The notes: generated by a model from the sequence alone, not told the origin. A stretch of 64,000 bases of DNA from Janthinobacterium agaricidamnosum NBRC 102515 = DSM 9628 (GCF_000723165.1 NZ_HG322949.1:3215231-3279230), one strand, 5' to 3'. Shown: positions 35,659-44,882, numbered from the stretch's first letter. Numbers and translations are program-made.

Positions 35659-38442
35659 ATGTCCAGCCAGCACGCCCCATTGTCGGTCAAAAAGCTTCTC
35701 TTGGCTATGATTCTAACGGGAGTCATGGCTGCCGGCGCGGCACAAGAGATTCCTGCGGCAGACGGCCCGATTGCCGGCGGTTCTGCGGCGGAAATGGAGT
35801 TAAACGCGTTCGGCGGCCTGGTGCGGGCCGGACAAAAGCCGGTGCGTGACCGTGGCGCCTGGTCCGATCTCAATCTCACCATGATAGCGGCACAATATAA
35901 CATCAGCAAACAATACCCTCAAGCGCTGCGGATATGCGCCTATCAAGAGTCTATCGCAACAGAGCAAAAGGCCATTCAGCAAGCTAGATATTGTCGCTTG
36001 GTAGCTTTGACCAACATGGGACGTTATGCGGAGGCGGAAGAGATGGCTTACGCCGATGCGCAATGGAATGCGTCTTTAGATGGGATCAAGACCCAGGACA
36101 CTTTCGTTCAACTGCAACGCTATCTGAATCATTTAGCTGTCTTAAGCACCCTGAGCCTCGCCCAAGGAAATGCGGCGATGGCGAAAGCGTCTATCGCCAA
36201 GATCATGTCGCTGCTGCCCCAGGCGAGAAAACCTGCGGCGTACCCGGCATCCGTCAGTTCAACCATGGTCCAATTGGGGGAGCAGATGCGTACAGTCGCT
36301 TTGAACGATCTGGAAGTGACAGCGCAGGTGCAAGCGCTGGAGATCGCCTATGGGGAACAGGACGGCAGCTACGAACGCCGGCTCGACGCCTTGCTCATAT
36401 TGCCGCAGGTGGACACTGAGGATCGCTGGGGCCTGATGGCCATGGACCAATCAGATTCACTGCTAACGCTTGGCAACAGGACCAAGGCGCAAGAAATGGC
36501 GCGCCGTGCGTTACCGAATGTCGAGGCTTCCGCAGGCTTTCGTGACCAGCCCAAGCCCCTGAGCAAGTTTGCGCCATTAGCGTCGGTGACAACCGTCCTG
36601 GGCGATGAACGCAGCAACCGGGGTTATGCAGAAGAATGGCTACGCCTGGTTAAAACCTATCTTTTGCTGGACCGTCAACCCGAGGCGCTACGTCTTTTGC
36701 AAGCGGCCAAGGACCTGGCGACGCGCTACCAGATAGAAGAGCTGCCCAGCAGCACGCTGATGGCTGAAGTGGAGTTCGTCGAGGCGAATATGCTGCTGGA
36801 GTCCGGCGAACAAAAAGCAGCGCTTTCACTCTTGCGGTCGGCGCGCTCGCGGCTATTGCTGGCGGATGTAGCCGAACGTTCCGCCACCTTCGGTCGCCGG
36901 CGGCCTGCATTCGGCAGCCGCTTAATGACAATCGGGGCCAAACTGCTCTCAGTGATCAGGGCATCGGAACAGATGCCGATCCGGGATCCTGCCGTGATAC
37001 GCGAGGTACTCGATATTGCCGCCGACTTTGCCGCCTCGCGCGCCAATCAAAATGCACAACAAGCGTCGCAATCGATAAACCAGCCGCGTGCAGAGCAAAA
37101 GCAATACTTGCTACGCGAGGGAATATTAATCGATGAATTGATCGACTTGCGCGGCATCCTTGGCACGACAGTCTGGAAAAAGGACGCCAACGCAGATGCG
37201 GCCCGGACCGCAAGCCAAAAACGCATGAGTGAAATATACAGCGAACTGCGCACACTGAAAAAACTGATCGATCCGCACAGCGGTCATTCCAGCCAGCAAT
37301 TGCTGGAACAGGACTTTTCAGCACTGTCGGACAGCGAGCTTCACTGGCAATGGGTGCTGCATCCCGAGGGCAATAGCGTCATCTGCGTAAGCAATCATGC
37401 GCTTTGGATCGCTAAGGTCGAGGTGAAGCTAAAGGATATTCAATACGACGCCGAGGCGCTGGTCAGCTCGGTCAGCAAAGCAAAGCCGAACTATCCATTT
37501 AAATCGGCACGGCATATCTATGCCGCGCTATTTGGGCCATTGATACGGGATATCCCATCAATACAACATTGGATCATTTCGCCGCCTCGGCAATTTGATC
37601 GGCTGCCCTGGGGCGCACTTGTGACCGATAGCGCGGATGCGGGAACCGCAAGAACCCACTGGCTGATCGATAAGGTGGCGATAACATTGACGCCGTCACT
37701 TCCTACCTGGAGCCAATTGCAACGGCGCAGACCGACGCAAGCACGACTGGCTTTTCTTGGGGTAGGAGACCCGCTTGTCGCAGCAATGGTCAGCCCTGCG
37801 GAAATGGGAACGCGCGGCGCATTTGTGGCATCGCTGCTGGCCACGCCTCCGATTCAACTGCGCGCCGAAACCTCTTTCGGAAGAGAATTAAAGGCGGTTG
37901 CCGGGCTATTTCCGGCATCGGGCCGCGTACTGAAGACACGCGAACAAGCGACCAAGAAAAACCTTTTTGACGCTAATCTGACGAATTACAAGGTGCTGCT
38001 GTTCAGCACGCATGGCTATCTCTCAGGCGCCATGGTCAGCGCCATTGGTCCAAGCTTGCTGATGACAGCAACTTCTCGGGCACGAGAAGAATTATTCCTG
38101 ACGTCCAATGAAATAGCGCGCCTGAGACTCGACGCCGATCTGGTGTTCTTAAGCGCTTGCGACACGTCCGCTTCCGATGGGTCGCCGGACGCCGAAGGGT
38201 TTTCAGGTCTCACCAGCGCATTTCTTCTGGCGGGAGCGAGGACGGTCGTTGCTTCACTATGGCCTGTCGAAACCACTTCCACCGAAACATTAAGCCAAGC
38301 TGCCTTGGCGGCCTATGTCAGAGAACCGGGTCGTCCATTTGCCTTTGCCTTGCGCGCCTCCATGATGGGACTGGCACATGGAAAAGACGCCAGCTTGCGC
38401 CACCCATATTTTTGGTCCTCGTTCCTGGCCGTGGGGCGATAA
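35659..38442 (+). CDS. Exported TPR-CHAT domain caspase-like protein
   Basis: This 927-residue protein is taken from the ATG at 35659, although an in-frame TTG at 35626 is possible. A signal-like segment (SVKKLLLAMILTGVMAAGAA) precedes a helical, TPR-like region to about residue 500 (for example QYPQALRICAYQESIATEQK; EWLRLVKTYLLLDRQPEALR). The C-terminal CHAT domain carries the catalytic histidine in LLFSTHGYLSG (H785) and cysteine in LVFLSACDTS (C834), then LTSAFLLAGARTVVASLWPV and the terminal YFWSSFLAVG. CHAT proteins are clan CD proteases, some used in defence or regulated proteolysis. Here export to the periplasm is predicted. No strong ribosome binding site is seen, so coupling to the hydrolase gene is likely. 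Confidence 0.85.
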   Translation: MSSQHAPLSVKKLLLAMILTGVMAAGAAQEIPAADGPIAGGSAAEMELNAFGGLVRAGQKPVRDRGAWSDLNLTMIAAQYNISKQYPQALRICAYQESIATEQKAIQQARYCRLVALTNMGRYAEAEEMAYADAQWNASLDGIKTQDTFVQLQRYLNHLAVLSTLSLAQGNAAMAKASIAKIMSLLPQARKPAAYPASVSSTMVQLGEQMRTVALNDLEVTAQVQALEIAYGEQDGSYERRLDALLILPQVDTEDRWGLMAMDQSDSLLTLGNRTKAQEMARRALPNVEASAGFRDQPKPLSKFAPLASVTTVLGDERSNRGYAEEWLRLVKTYLLLDRQPEALRLLQAAKDLATRYQIEELPSSTLMAEVEFVEANMLLESGEQKAALSLLRSARSRLLLADVAERSATFGRRRPAFGSRLMTIGAKLLSVIRASEQMPIRDPAVIREVLDIAADFAASRANQNAQQASQSINQPRAEQKQYLLREGILIDELIDLRGILGTTVWKKDANADAARTASQKRMSEIYSELRTLKKLIDPHSGHSSQQLLEQDFSALSDSELHWQWVLHPEGNSVICVSNHALWIAKVEVKLKDIQYDAEALVSSVSKAKPNYPFKSARHIYAALFGPLIRDIPSIQHWIISPPRQFDRLPWGALVTDSADAGTARTHWLIDKVAITLTPSLPTWSQLQRRRPTQARLAFLGVGDPLVAAMVSPAEMGTRGAFVASLLATPPIQLRAETSFGRELKAVAGLFPASGRVLKTREQATKKNLFDANLTNYKVLLFSTHGYLSGAMVSAIGPSLLMTATSRAREELFLTSNEIARLRLDADLVFLSACDTSASDGSPDAEGFSGLTSAFLLAGARTVVASLWPVETTSTETLSQAALAAYVREPGRPFAFALRASMMGLAHGKDASLRHPYFWSSFLAVGR

Positions 38443-38459
38443 TCTCTGTCAACACCAGT

Positions 38460-38490
38460 GTCACGTCCCCTTGTTGCAGCATGACGTGAC
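38460..38490 (+). terminator. Hairpin after the CHAT gene
   Basis: GTCACGTC at 38460-38467 pairs with GACGTGAC at 38483-38490 across a 15-base loop, 18 bases after the CHAT stop. There is no clear U-run, so the terminator call is tentative. Confidence 0.45.
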
Positions 38491-38571
38491 TGCCTGCGTC
38501 TGGCGTGTCATTCGCTTGTCATATCCAAATGATAGGGTGTAGCGTTTTTTCTACCCGTCAGGATACCCCCC

Positions 38572-39739
38572 ATGTCTTACTCCAGAACGTTGCTCCCTGC
38601 GGCCATCGCCATCATATTGAGCCTCGCCGCCTGCGGCGGCGACAAGGAGACGGCAAGCACCGTGCCACCGCTCCCAACCGGCCGCTGGATCGCCGGCGAT
38701 CTGCATACCCACACCACCCAATCCGCCGATGCCGATGTCAGCCAGACGCTGGATAAAGTCCTGGGCAAGGCGTTCGCCAGTTACGGCCTCGATTGGATGG
38801 CGGTCTCCAACCATTTGCGTGTTTCCACTTAACGATGCCGCGCCCAACATCGTGTTCGCCATCGAAGGCATGGTGGGCAACCAGATGGAGCCGGACCGTG
38901 GCGGCTACACGGCAGCCTATACGGACGACAATGCGTTGCTGCGCGTCTATGGCGGCGTCGATTACGTGGTGGCCAAACTGGGCGGACCATGGGATGCGCT
39001 GCTGGGCGAGGGCCGCCGCATCTGGAACCTGACCGATTCGGACACCCACTTCAAGATCGTCGGCGGCAACAGCAGCGGCTATTTCCCGGGCGAGTATGCG
39101 AAGAACTATGTATTCAATAGCGCGCAAGGCGTGCCCCTCGCGAAAGACTTGCTGGCCGGCCTGCGCTCGGGCAAGATGTTCTCCACCTACGGCGACCTGA
39201 TTAACGCGCTGGACTTCAACCTGGCCAGCAAGGACGACCGCAAAGAGATGGGCGGCGAGCTGAAGGTCGGCAACGGCGACAAGGTGACCATTACCATCCG
39301 CTTCAAGAGCCCGGCTAAAAACAACTACGAAAAGCCGGTCGATAGCGGCGTGGCCGCCAACCTCAAGCCAGTGGTCGATCATATCGATCTGATCGCCGGC
39401 GATGTCGGCGCGAAGGCGGCGGCGGGAACCGCGGCCTACAACGTTGCCGGCAATGCCAGCACCAGCGTGGTCAAGCGCTTCACCAGCGCGGACTGGAAAG
39501 TCGATGCCGATGGCTACTATAGCGTGAGCTACCAGACCACCGCGACCAGGAATCAGTACTTCCGCCTGCGCGGCACCAACCTGGGCACCGATGTCGCCGG
39601 CCTGACGCAGGGTGGCGAACCGCTGGCCGACCAGCGCACCGGCACCACCGACAATACCCAGCGCTTCAACGACATCAACGACCGGAATTACCGCAGCCTG
39701 TGGTTCTATTCGAATCCGGTATTCGTCACCTTGCGTTAA
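38572..39739 (+). pseudogene. Broken PHP-domain lipoprotein gene (internal deletion and frameshift)
   Basis: The first frame (38572-38832) encodes a lipoprotein signal (IAIILSLAACGG) and the start of a PHP metal-dependent hydrolase: WIAGDLHTHTTQSADADVSQ, then YGLDWMAVSNHLRVST and a stop. The other frame takes up from about 38825 with LNDAAPNIVFAIEGMVGNQM and runs to 39739 with a normal-looking C-terminus (SLWFYSNPVFVTLR). The middle of the PHP domain, which should hold further metal ligands, is missing, and the frame changes at the junction. The 3' end overlaps the convergent cobA by 14 bases. Confidence 0.8.
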
Positions 39740-40499
39740 TCATCGACCCGGTCGCCATCATGTCGCTGCTCCATTGATCGGCGCAACGCACCACATCGCC
39801 GATCACCATGATGCTCGGACTCCCCAGCCCGCTGGCCAGCAATGCCGCGGGCAATTCGCCCACGGTGGTCAGCAATTGCCGCTGCTCTTCCCTGCTGGCC
39901 GATTGCACCACCGCCACCGGGGTTTCCGGCGCCATGCCGCCGGCCAGCAAGCCGGCCTGTATCTGTCCACAACGCGCCACGCCCATGTAAATCACCAGCG
40001 TCAGCCGGCTTTGCGCCAGGGCGCTCCAGTTCGGTTCGGACGCGGCATCCTTGCCATGCCCGGTGACAAACACCGCGCCCTGGCTCCAGCGCCGGTGCGT
40101 CAGCGGCACGCCGATGCTGGCCGGGGCGGCCAGGCCGCTGCTGATGCCAGGCACCACCTCGACCGTCACGCCCTGCGCCATCAAATGGGCGCGCTCTTCG
40201 CCGCCGCGGCCGAACAGATACGGGTCGCCGCCCTTCAACCTGACCACGCGCTGCCCGCTTTTCGCTTCGGCGACCATCAAGCGTTCGATAAATTCTTGCG
40301 GCGTCGATTTGCAGCCGCCGCGCTTGCCGACCTCGATGACACGCGCATCGGCCGATGCATAGGCCAGGATGGCCGGATTAACCAGGTCGTCGATCAATAT
40401 CACGTCGGCTTGCCGGATCGCCTTGACCGCCTTGAGCGTCAGCAATTCCGGATCGCCGGGGCCGGCGCCGACCAGTATCACGTTTCCTTGTTGCAACAT
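39726..40499 (-). CDS. cobA: Uroporphyrinogen-III C-methyltransferase
   Basis: This 257-residue protein has the SUMT signature from the start: VILVGAGPGDPELLTLKAVK (residues 7-26). VVRLKGGDPYLFGRGGEE follows near residue 85, then GVTVEVVPGISSGLAAPASI and the C-terminal ELPAALLASGLGSPSIMVIG. It makes precorrin-2, the precursor of siroheme, which NirB requires. It lacks the CysG oxidase/chelatase part, so siroheme must be completed elsewhere. It is downstream of nasS and the MCP-like gene on the same strand and probably shares their promoter. Confidence 0.94.
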   Translation of the reverse strand: MLQQGNVILVGAGPGDPELLTLKAVKAIRQADVILIDDLVNPAILAYASADARVIEVGKRGGCKSTPQEFIERLMVAEAKSGQRVVRLKGGDPYLFGRGGEERAHLMAQGVTVEVVPGISSGLAAPASIGVPLTHRRWSQGAVFVTGHGKDAASEPNWSALAQSRLTLVIYMGVARCGQIQAGLLAGGMAPETPVAVVQSASREEQRQLLTTVGELPAALLASGLGSPSIMVIGDVVRCADQWSSDMMATGSMINAR

Positions 40500-40517
40500 G
40501 AGACACTTCCCTTCGGG

Positions 40518-41180
40518 TTATGCGGCGCTCAGCGCCGCCTTGACCATATCGTCGATTTCGCCGGTAATGGTCGACAGCACGCCGGCAACCACCGCGAATT
40601 CCTTGCCAGCCTGGCCGGCGCGCGCGGCCACGATGCGGGCATTGAATGCGACCATCCTGGCTTGTTTGGCGATGGTTTCAATATCGGTGATGACGCCGCG
40701 CAATTGCTTTTTCATCAGTACGGCGTGGCGCTTCGACTGGTCTTCGTAAATCGCCGTGACCTGGTTCAGCACGCCCAGCATCGGCGTGGTGACGCCGACC
40801 AGTTCGGCCAGCAGCGCTGCCGCCTCCGAAGAGGTACGCTCGATCGCCGTCAATACGCGCTCGGCCAGGTCGGCAAAATAACGGATCTTGCGGTCGCCGG
40901 CCAAGGCGCCGAAATACGCTTCCTGCAATTCGGCACAGAAAATACCCGGCACCTTGCCATCGCCGTTGATCAAGGCCGCGTGGGCGCCGCGGAACAAGCC
41001 CAGCGCTTCGCGCGCGGTGGCTGACGCGCTGTCGTCGCCTTGCGCGGCCAGTACCGCATACAGCACGATGCGCTGCGACGTAAAGCGGCGCCGGCCGGAC
41101 AAGTTGATCAGGGCACCGAACACTTCGCCCGACAGCGGCGTCGTGTCATCGATGGGTTTGCGCGCTTCGGTCATCAACAT
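40518..41180 (-). CDS. Soluble protein with MCP-like signalling helix, in the nas regulatory operon
   Basis: This 220-residue protein starts at 41180 after GGGAG. No transmembrane segment is visible. The N-terminal 140 residues are mostly helical and contain GALINLSGRRRFTSQRIVLY, which recalls the NIT/PilJ-type nitrate-sensing helix (LxxxxGxxRxxSQR). The C-terminal part has VAFNARIVAARAGQAGKEFA, the hallmark of the tip of a methyl-accepting chemotaxis signalling hairpin, but it is too short for a whole one. Its place between nasS and cobA suggests a nitrate-linked signalling role. Confidence 0.7.
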   Translation of the reverse strand: MLMTEARKPIDDTTPLSGEVFGALINLSGRRRFTSQRIVLYAVLAAQGDDSASATAREALGLFRGAHAALINGDGKVPGIFCAELQEAYFGALAGDRKIRYFADLAERVLTAIERTSSEAAALLAELVGVTTPMLGVLNQVTAIYEDQSKRHAVLMKKQLRGVITDIETIAKQARMVAFNARIVAARAGQAGKEFAVVAGVLSTITGEIDDMVKAALSAA

Positions 41181-41207
41181 CTTGCGACTCCCTTGTTTGG
41201 TGGCGTA

Positions 41208-42380
41208 TCAGTGACGTATCTTGAACGAAGCGGCATACAGCTCAGGCTGCGTGCCATCCCACACCACGCCGTCGACCAGCGTGGAACTGCGCAACACGCT
41301 TGACGGCAGCGGCGTGGCCGTCATTTCCGCCGCCTGCCGGTACAGCCCGATGCGGTTGACACTGCTTGCCACCGCCAGATAATCCGGGTCGTCTTTCAGC
41401 AAGCCCCAGCGCCGGTGCTGGGTCATGAACCACATGCCGTCCGACAAATACGGGAAATTGACGGCGCCCTCGTTGTAAAACTTCAAGCCGTGCGGATCGT
41501 CCCAGGTATTGCCCAGGCCATTCTGCTGATGTCCCGGCATGTGCGGCGAGATCAATTCCTGGCTGGCGTTGACGTACTGCGGCTGGCCGATTAGCTCCAG
41601 CATCTTTTGCTTGTTGTCGACCGACGCGTCGAGCCACTTGCCGGCATCTAACAACGCCGCCACCATCGCGCGGCAGGTATTCGGATACTGGTCGGCAAAC
41701 TCAGCGCTGGTTCCCAGCACCTTGCCCGGATGATCCGGCCAGATTTGCTGGGTGGTCGCCGCCGTGACGCCGATGTCGTCGGCCACCGCCTTCCAGCCCC
41801 ATGGTTCACCGGCGCAAAAACCGTCGATATGGCCGGCGCTCAAATTGGCCACCATTTGCGACGGCGGCACCGTCACCATGCGGGCTTGCCGCAGCGGATC
41901 GATGCCATGCGCCGCCAGCCAGTAATGCAGGTACATCGCGTGGGTGCCGGTTGGAAAAGTCTGGGCAAAGGTATAGCTGCGCGGCGCGCTATGCATCAAT
42001 TTCGCCAGCGACGCGCCATCGATGGCGCCCTGGCGCGCCAGGCTGGACGACAAGGTGATCGCCTGGCCGTTATGGTTCAAATTCATCAGCACCGCCATGT
42101 CGCGCGCCTGCCCGCCTATGCCCATTTGCACGCCATATACCAAGCCGTACAGCACGTGGGCGGCGTCCAGCTCGCCATTGCCGAGCTTGTCGCGCACGCG
42201 GGCCCAGGACGCTTCCTTGCTGAGTTCGATCTTGATGCCGTACTTGCGGTCGAAACCGAGCAGCGACGCCATCACCAGCGACGCGCAATCGGTCAGCGGC
42301 AAGAAACCGATCCTGACTACTTCCTTTTCCGGCCGATCCGACCCGGCTACCCAGGCGCTCACATTTGACGATTCCGACAT
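41208..42380 (-). CDS. nasS: NasS: cytoplasmic nitrate/nitrite sensor that inhibits NasT
   Basis: This 390-residue protein starts at the ATG at 42380 after AGGAG. It belongs to the NrtA/CmpA/NasS binding-protein family: VRIGFLPLTDCASLVMASLL at the start, then GTHAMYLHYWLAAHG and IDGFCAGEPWGWKAV. There is no signal peptide, which separates NasS from periplasmic NrtA, and no permease or ATPase genes are nearby. In known systems NasS holds NasT in a complex and frees it when nitrate or nitrite binds. Unusually, nasT lies upstream and the gene has its own sigma-54/ANTAR leader. Confidence 0.87.
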   Translation of the reverse strand: MSESSNVSAWVAGSDRPEKEVVRIGFLPLTDCASLVMASLLGFDRKYGIKIELSKEASWARVRDKLGNGELDAAHVLYGLVYGVQMGIGGQARDMAVLMNLNHNGQAITLSSSLARQGAIDGASLAKLMHSAPRSYTFAQTFPTGTHAMYLHYWLAAHGIDPLRQARMVTVPPSQMVANLSAGHIDGFCAGEPWGWKAVADDIGVTAATTQQIWPDHPGKVLGTSAEFADQYPNTCRAMVAALLDAGKWLDASVDNKQKMLELIGQPQYVNASQELISPHMPGHQQNGLGNTWDDPHGLKFYNEGAVNFPYLSDGMWFMTQHRRWGLLKDDPDYLAVASSVNRIGLYRQAAEMTATPLPSSVLRSSTLVDGVVWDGTQPELYAASFKIRH

Positions 42381-42403
42381 ACCACTCCTGGCCATGGCCT
42401 GAA

Positions 42404-42442
42404 AATAAAAAAAGCATCTCCCCGGCACGAATCGTTCATGCT
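42404..42442 (-). terminator. Leader terminator in front of nasS
   Basis: On the minus strand AGCAT (42438-42442) pairs with ATGCT (42413-42417), with an inner GCATGAA/TTCGTGC alternative. A U-rich run follows (A-run at 42404-42413 on the plus strand). It sits between the ANTAR hairpins and nasS. The stem is weaker than that of the narK leader. Confidence 0.6.
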
Positions 42443-42446
42443 GAAA

Positions 42447-42487
42447 AGACGCCATTGTCTGATGTGGCCCGACCGCCGTTGGCCGGG
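42447..42487 (-). promoter_or_regulatory. ANTAR-type antitermination element of the nasS leader
   Basis: The minus strand has two hexaloop hairpins only seven bases apart. The first is CCCGGCC-AACGGC-GGTCGGG (42468-42487, seven pairs with one G-U), the second AGAC-AATGGC-GTCT (42447-42460). Both loops have A1 and G4, and they are the same two loop sequences as in the narK leader, in swapped order. This compact tandem form is a good ANTAR target for NasT. Confidence 0.82.
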
Positions 42488-42504
42488 CCATTGCCTACTT
42501 GACC

Positions 42505-42520
42505 AGCAAAGAACGTGCCA
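42505..42520 (-). promoter_or_regulatory. Sigma-54 promoter of nasS
   Basis: The minus strand reads TGGCACGTTCTTTGCT, an exact match to TGGCACG-N4-TTGCW. The predicted start point is close to 42494, just upstream of the first ANTAR hairpin. Confidence 0.85.
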
Positions 42521-42561
42521 AGCTGGCGCCAGCGTTAATCCATCGTTTCAACGCTAAAAAT

Positions 42562-42576
42562 GCACCATCGTTGTGC
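42562..42576 (-). promoter_or_regulatory. NtrC-like site upstream of nasS
   Basis: The minus strand reads GCACAACGATGGTGC, close to the NtrC palindrome GCACCA-N3-TGGTGC with one mismatch. Another GCACCA half lies next to it on the plus strand at 42579-42584. It is about 45 bases upstream of the sigma-54 promoter. Confidence 0.6.
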
Positions 42577-42606
42577 GTCGCACCAATCTGGACAGCGATG
42601 GACTTC

Positions 42607-43263
42607 TTAGCCGCCCAGCAAATCCTCGACATCCAATATGCGCTGGGCAATTTCCGACAGCTTCAAGTTCTTGTTCATCGCCATGCTGCGCAGCTTTTGA
42701 TAAGCCTGCTCTTCCGATAATTGATGATGAACCATCAGCAAGCCCTTGGCCCGCTCGATGACCTTGCGCTCGGCCAGCTTGTGCTTGGTGTCCGATAATT
42801 CCGCCCACAGTTTTTGTTCTTGCTTGAAACGGGCCAGCGCCACGTTCAGCACCGGCTTGATGCGTTCGGCATGCAGGCCGGCCACGATATACGCCGACAC
42901 GCCGGCCGCCATCGCGGCATCCATGCTGGAAATGGTGTCGTCTTCGGTGAACAGCACGATCGGGCGACGCTCGTCGCGGGTGGCGATGACAATGTGTTCC
43001 AGCACATCGCGCGCGTCCGATTCGGCGTCGATGATGATCATGTCAGGTTGCAATTGTGCTATGCGCTCGGGCAAATACAGGTCGGCCGGCAGCGAGGCGA
43101 TGATGTCGTAGCCCGATTCAAGCAAGCCGATGCGCAAGGCATTACCGCGCTGGGCTTGCGCATTCAACGCGGCGTCGTGCTCGTCGCCGGGATTGATGAT
43201 GGTGTTGACGACCACGATGCGCAGTTTGCGCAACGGTGTGGACAGGGTTCGTCTGGACGACAT
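42607..43263 (-). CDS. nasT: NasT: ANTAR-domain RNA-binding antiterminator
   Basis: This 218-residue protein is taken from the ATG at 43263 (MSSRRTLST); a TTG at 43299 is a possible longer start. An N-terminal response-regulator-like domain covers about residues 15-135 (LRIVVVNTII; PDMIIIDAESDARDVLEHIV; RRPIVLFTEDD). The C-terminal ANTAR domain is AERKVIERAKGLLMVHHQLS, then EEQAYQKLRSMAMNKNLKLS. NasT binds tandem hexaloop RNA hairpins and prevents termination in nitrate-assimilation leaders. Two such leaders are in this window, before narK and before nasS. Confidence 0.9.
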   Translation of the reverse strand: MSSRRTLSTPLRKLRIVVVNTIINPGDEHDAALNAQAQRGNALRIGLLESGYDIIASLPADLYLPERIAQLQPDMIIIDAESDARDVLEHIVIATRDERRPIVLFTEDDTISSMDAAMAAGVSAYIVAGLHAERIKPVLNVALARFKQEQKLWAELSDTKHKLAERKVIERAKGLLMVHHQLSEEQAYQKLRSMAMNKNLKLSEIAQRILDVEDLLGG

Positions 43264-43332
43264 GAATGATTTCTGCTGGTTATTGCTTATAAACTGCAAG
43301 TAAGCAAAAATCGAACCAGACTCAAGATACGG

Positions 43333-43364
43333 ACCAGGGCCGGCCGAATAACAACGGCCCTGGT
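43333..43364. terminator. Hairpin between iolA and nasT
   Basis: ACCAGGGCCG at 43333-43342 pairs with CGGCCCTGGT at 43355-43364, ten perfect pairs with a 12-base loop, starting 16 bases after the iolA stop on the minus strand. No U-run is evident. It probably ends the iol transcript. Confidence 0.55.
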
Positions 43365-43379
43365 TTCAAGCGACAACGG

Positions 43380-44882
43380 TTATTTCATCGTCGGCATCGC
43401 AAACTCGGCGCCGTCCGCCGTCGACGCCGGCCAGCGCTGGGTCACCGCCTTTTGCTTCGTGTAAAAACGCACCGATTCCGGGCCGTGGGCATGATGGTCG
43501 CCAAACAGGCTGCGTTTCCAGCCGCCAAAGCTGTGGAACGCCATCGGCACCGGGATCGGCACGTTGACGCCGACCATGCCCACTTGCACCCGGCGCGTGT
43601 ATTCGCGCGCGGTATTGCCGTCGCGGGTATAAATCGCCGTGCCATTGCCGAACTCATGCGAATTGACCAGCTTCAGCGCGGCCGCAAAATCCGCCACGCG
43701 GACGATGCACAATACCGGTCCGAAGATTTCCTCTTTGTAAATCGACATGTCCGGCGTGACATGGTCGAACAGGCTGCCGCCGAGGAAGAAACCTTTTTGA
43801 TGGCCCGGCAACACAAAACCGCGCCCATCGACCGCCAATGTCGCGCCGGCGGCGACACCGGCATCGATATAGCCGACGATCTTGTCTTTATGCACTTGCG
43901 TCACCACCGGCCCCATTTCCGCTGACAAATCCATGCCTTGCGTAATTTTCAGCGCCTGGATGCGCGGTTTCAACGCCTCGACCAGTTTATCGGCCACGTT
44001 GCCGACCGCCACCACCACCGAAATCGCCATGCAGCGTTCGCCGGCCGAACCGTAGGCCGCGCCCATCAAGGCGTCGACGGTTTGTCCGATATCGGCGTCG
44101 GGCATCACCACCATATGGTTCTTGGCGCCGCCCAGCGCCTGCACCCGCTTGCCTTGCGCGCAGCCGGTCGCGTAAATGTATTCGGCAATCGGCGTCGAGC
44201 CGACAAAGCTGACGGCGCGCACATCCGGGTGATGCAGCAAGCCATCGACTGCCGACTTGTCGCCCTGCACCACATTGAATACGCCATCGGGCAAGCCCGC
44301 TTCCTTGAGCAAGTCGGCCAGCAACAGGCTGGCCGATGGGTCGCGTTCGGACGGTTTCAAGACGAAGGTGTTACCGCAGGCAATCGCCATCGGGAACATC
44401 CACATCGGCACCATCACCGGGAAATTGAATGGCGTGATGCCGACGCACACGCCCAGCGCCTGGCGGATCGACCAGGCGTCGATACCGTTGCCGACTTGTT
44501 CGGTATATTCGCCTTTCAGCATCTGCGGGATGCCGCAGGCAAATTCGACCACTTCGATGCCGCGCGTTACTTCGCCGCGCGCATCGGTGAACACCTTGCC
44601 GTGTTCCGACGTGATCAGCGCCGCCAGCTTGTCGGCGTTTTGTTCCAGTAATTCCTTGAATTTGAACATGATGCGGGCACGGCGCAGCGGCGACGTGTCG
44701 GCCCAGGCCGGAAAGGCCGCATCCGCCGCGGCGACGGCGTCATTGATGTCGCTGTCGCTAGCCAGCGCGACACGCGCCGTGACGTCGCCGGTGGCGGGAT
44801 TAAACACGTCGCTGCCGCGCGGCGAGGCCGAGACGATATGGCGGCCGCCGATAAAGTGGCCGATGGTATGTACGGTAGACAT
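43380..44882 (-). CDS. iolA: Methylmalonate-semialdehyde dehydrogenase (CoA-acylating)
   Basis: This 500-residue aldehyde dehydrogenase has [20 protein letters not shown], the nucleotide-binding [12 protein letters not shown] and the catalytic cysteine in [13 protein letters not shown], all typical of MmsA/IolA. It converts malonate semialdehyde (and methylmalonate semialdehyde) to acetyl-CoA or propionyl-CoA. It is the last gene of the minus-strand iol operon, so the malonate-semialdehyde role of inositol breakdown is favoured over valine catabolism. Confidence 0.93.
   Translation of the reverse strand: MSTVHTIGHFIGGRHIVSASPRGSDVFNPATGDVTARVALASDSDINDAVAAADAAFPAWADTSPLRRARIMFKFKELLEQNADKLAALITSEHGKVFTDARGEVTRGIEVVEFACGIPQMLKGEYTEQVGNGIDAWSIRQALGVCVGITPFNFPVMVPMWMFPMAIACGNTFVLKPSERDPSASLLLADLLKEAGLPDGVFNVVQGDKSAVDGLLHHPDVRAVSFVGSTPIAEYIYATGCAQGKRVQALGGAKNHMVVMPDADIGQTVDALMGAAYGSAGERCMAISVVVAVGNVADKLVEALKPRIQALKITQGMDLSAEMGPVVTQVHKDKIVGYIDAGVAAGATLAVDGRGFVLPGHQKGFFLGGSLFDHVTPDMSIYKEEIFGPVLCIVRVADFAAALKLVNSHEFGNGTAIYTRDGNTAREYTRRVQVGMVGVNVPIPVPMAFHSFGGWKRSLFGDHHAHGPESVRFYTKQKAVTQRWPASTADGAEFAMPTMK

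Noticed and set aside
41208..42380. Periplasmic nitrate-binding protein NrtA of an ABC importer
   Set aside because: There is no signal peptide or lipobox and no permease or ATPase genes nearby. nasT is the neighbour, so NasS is the better call.
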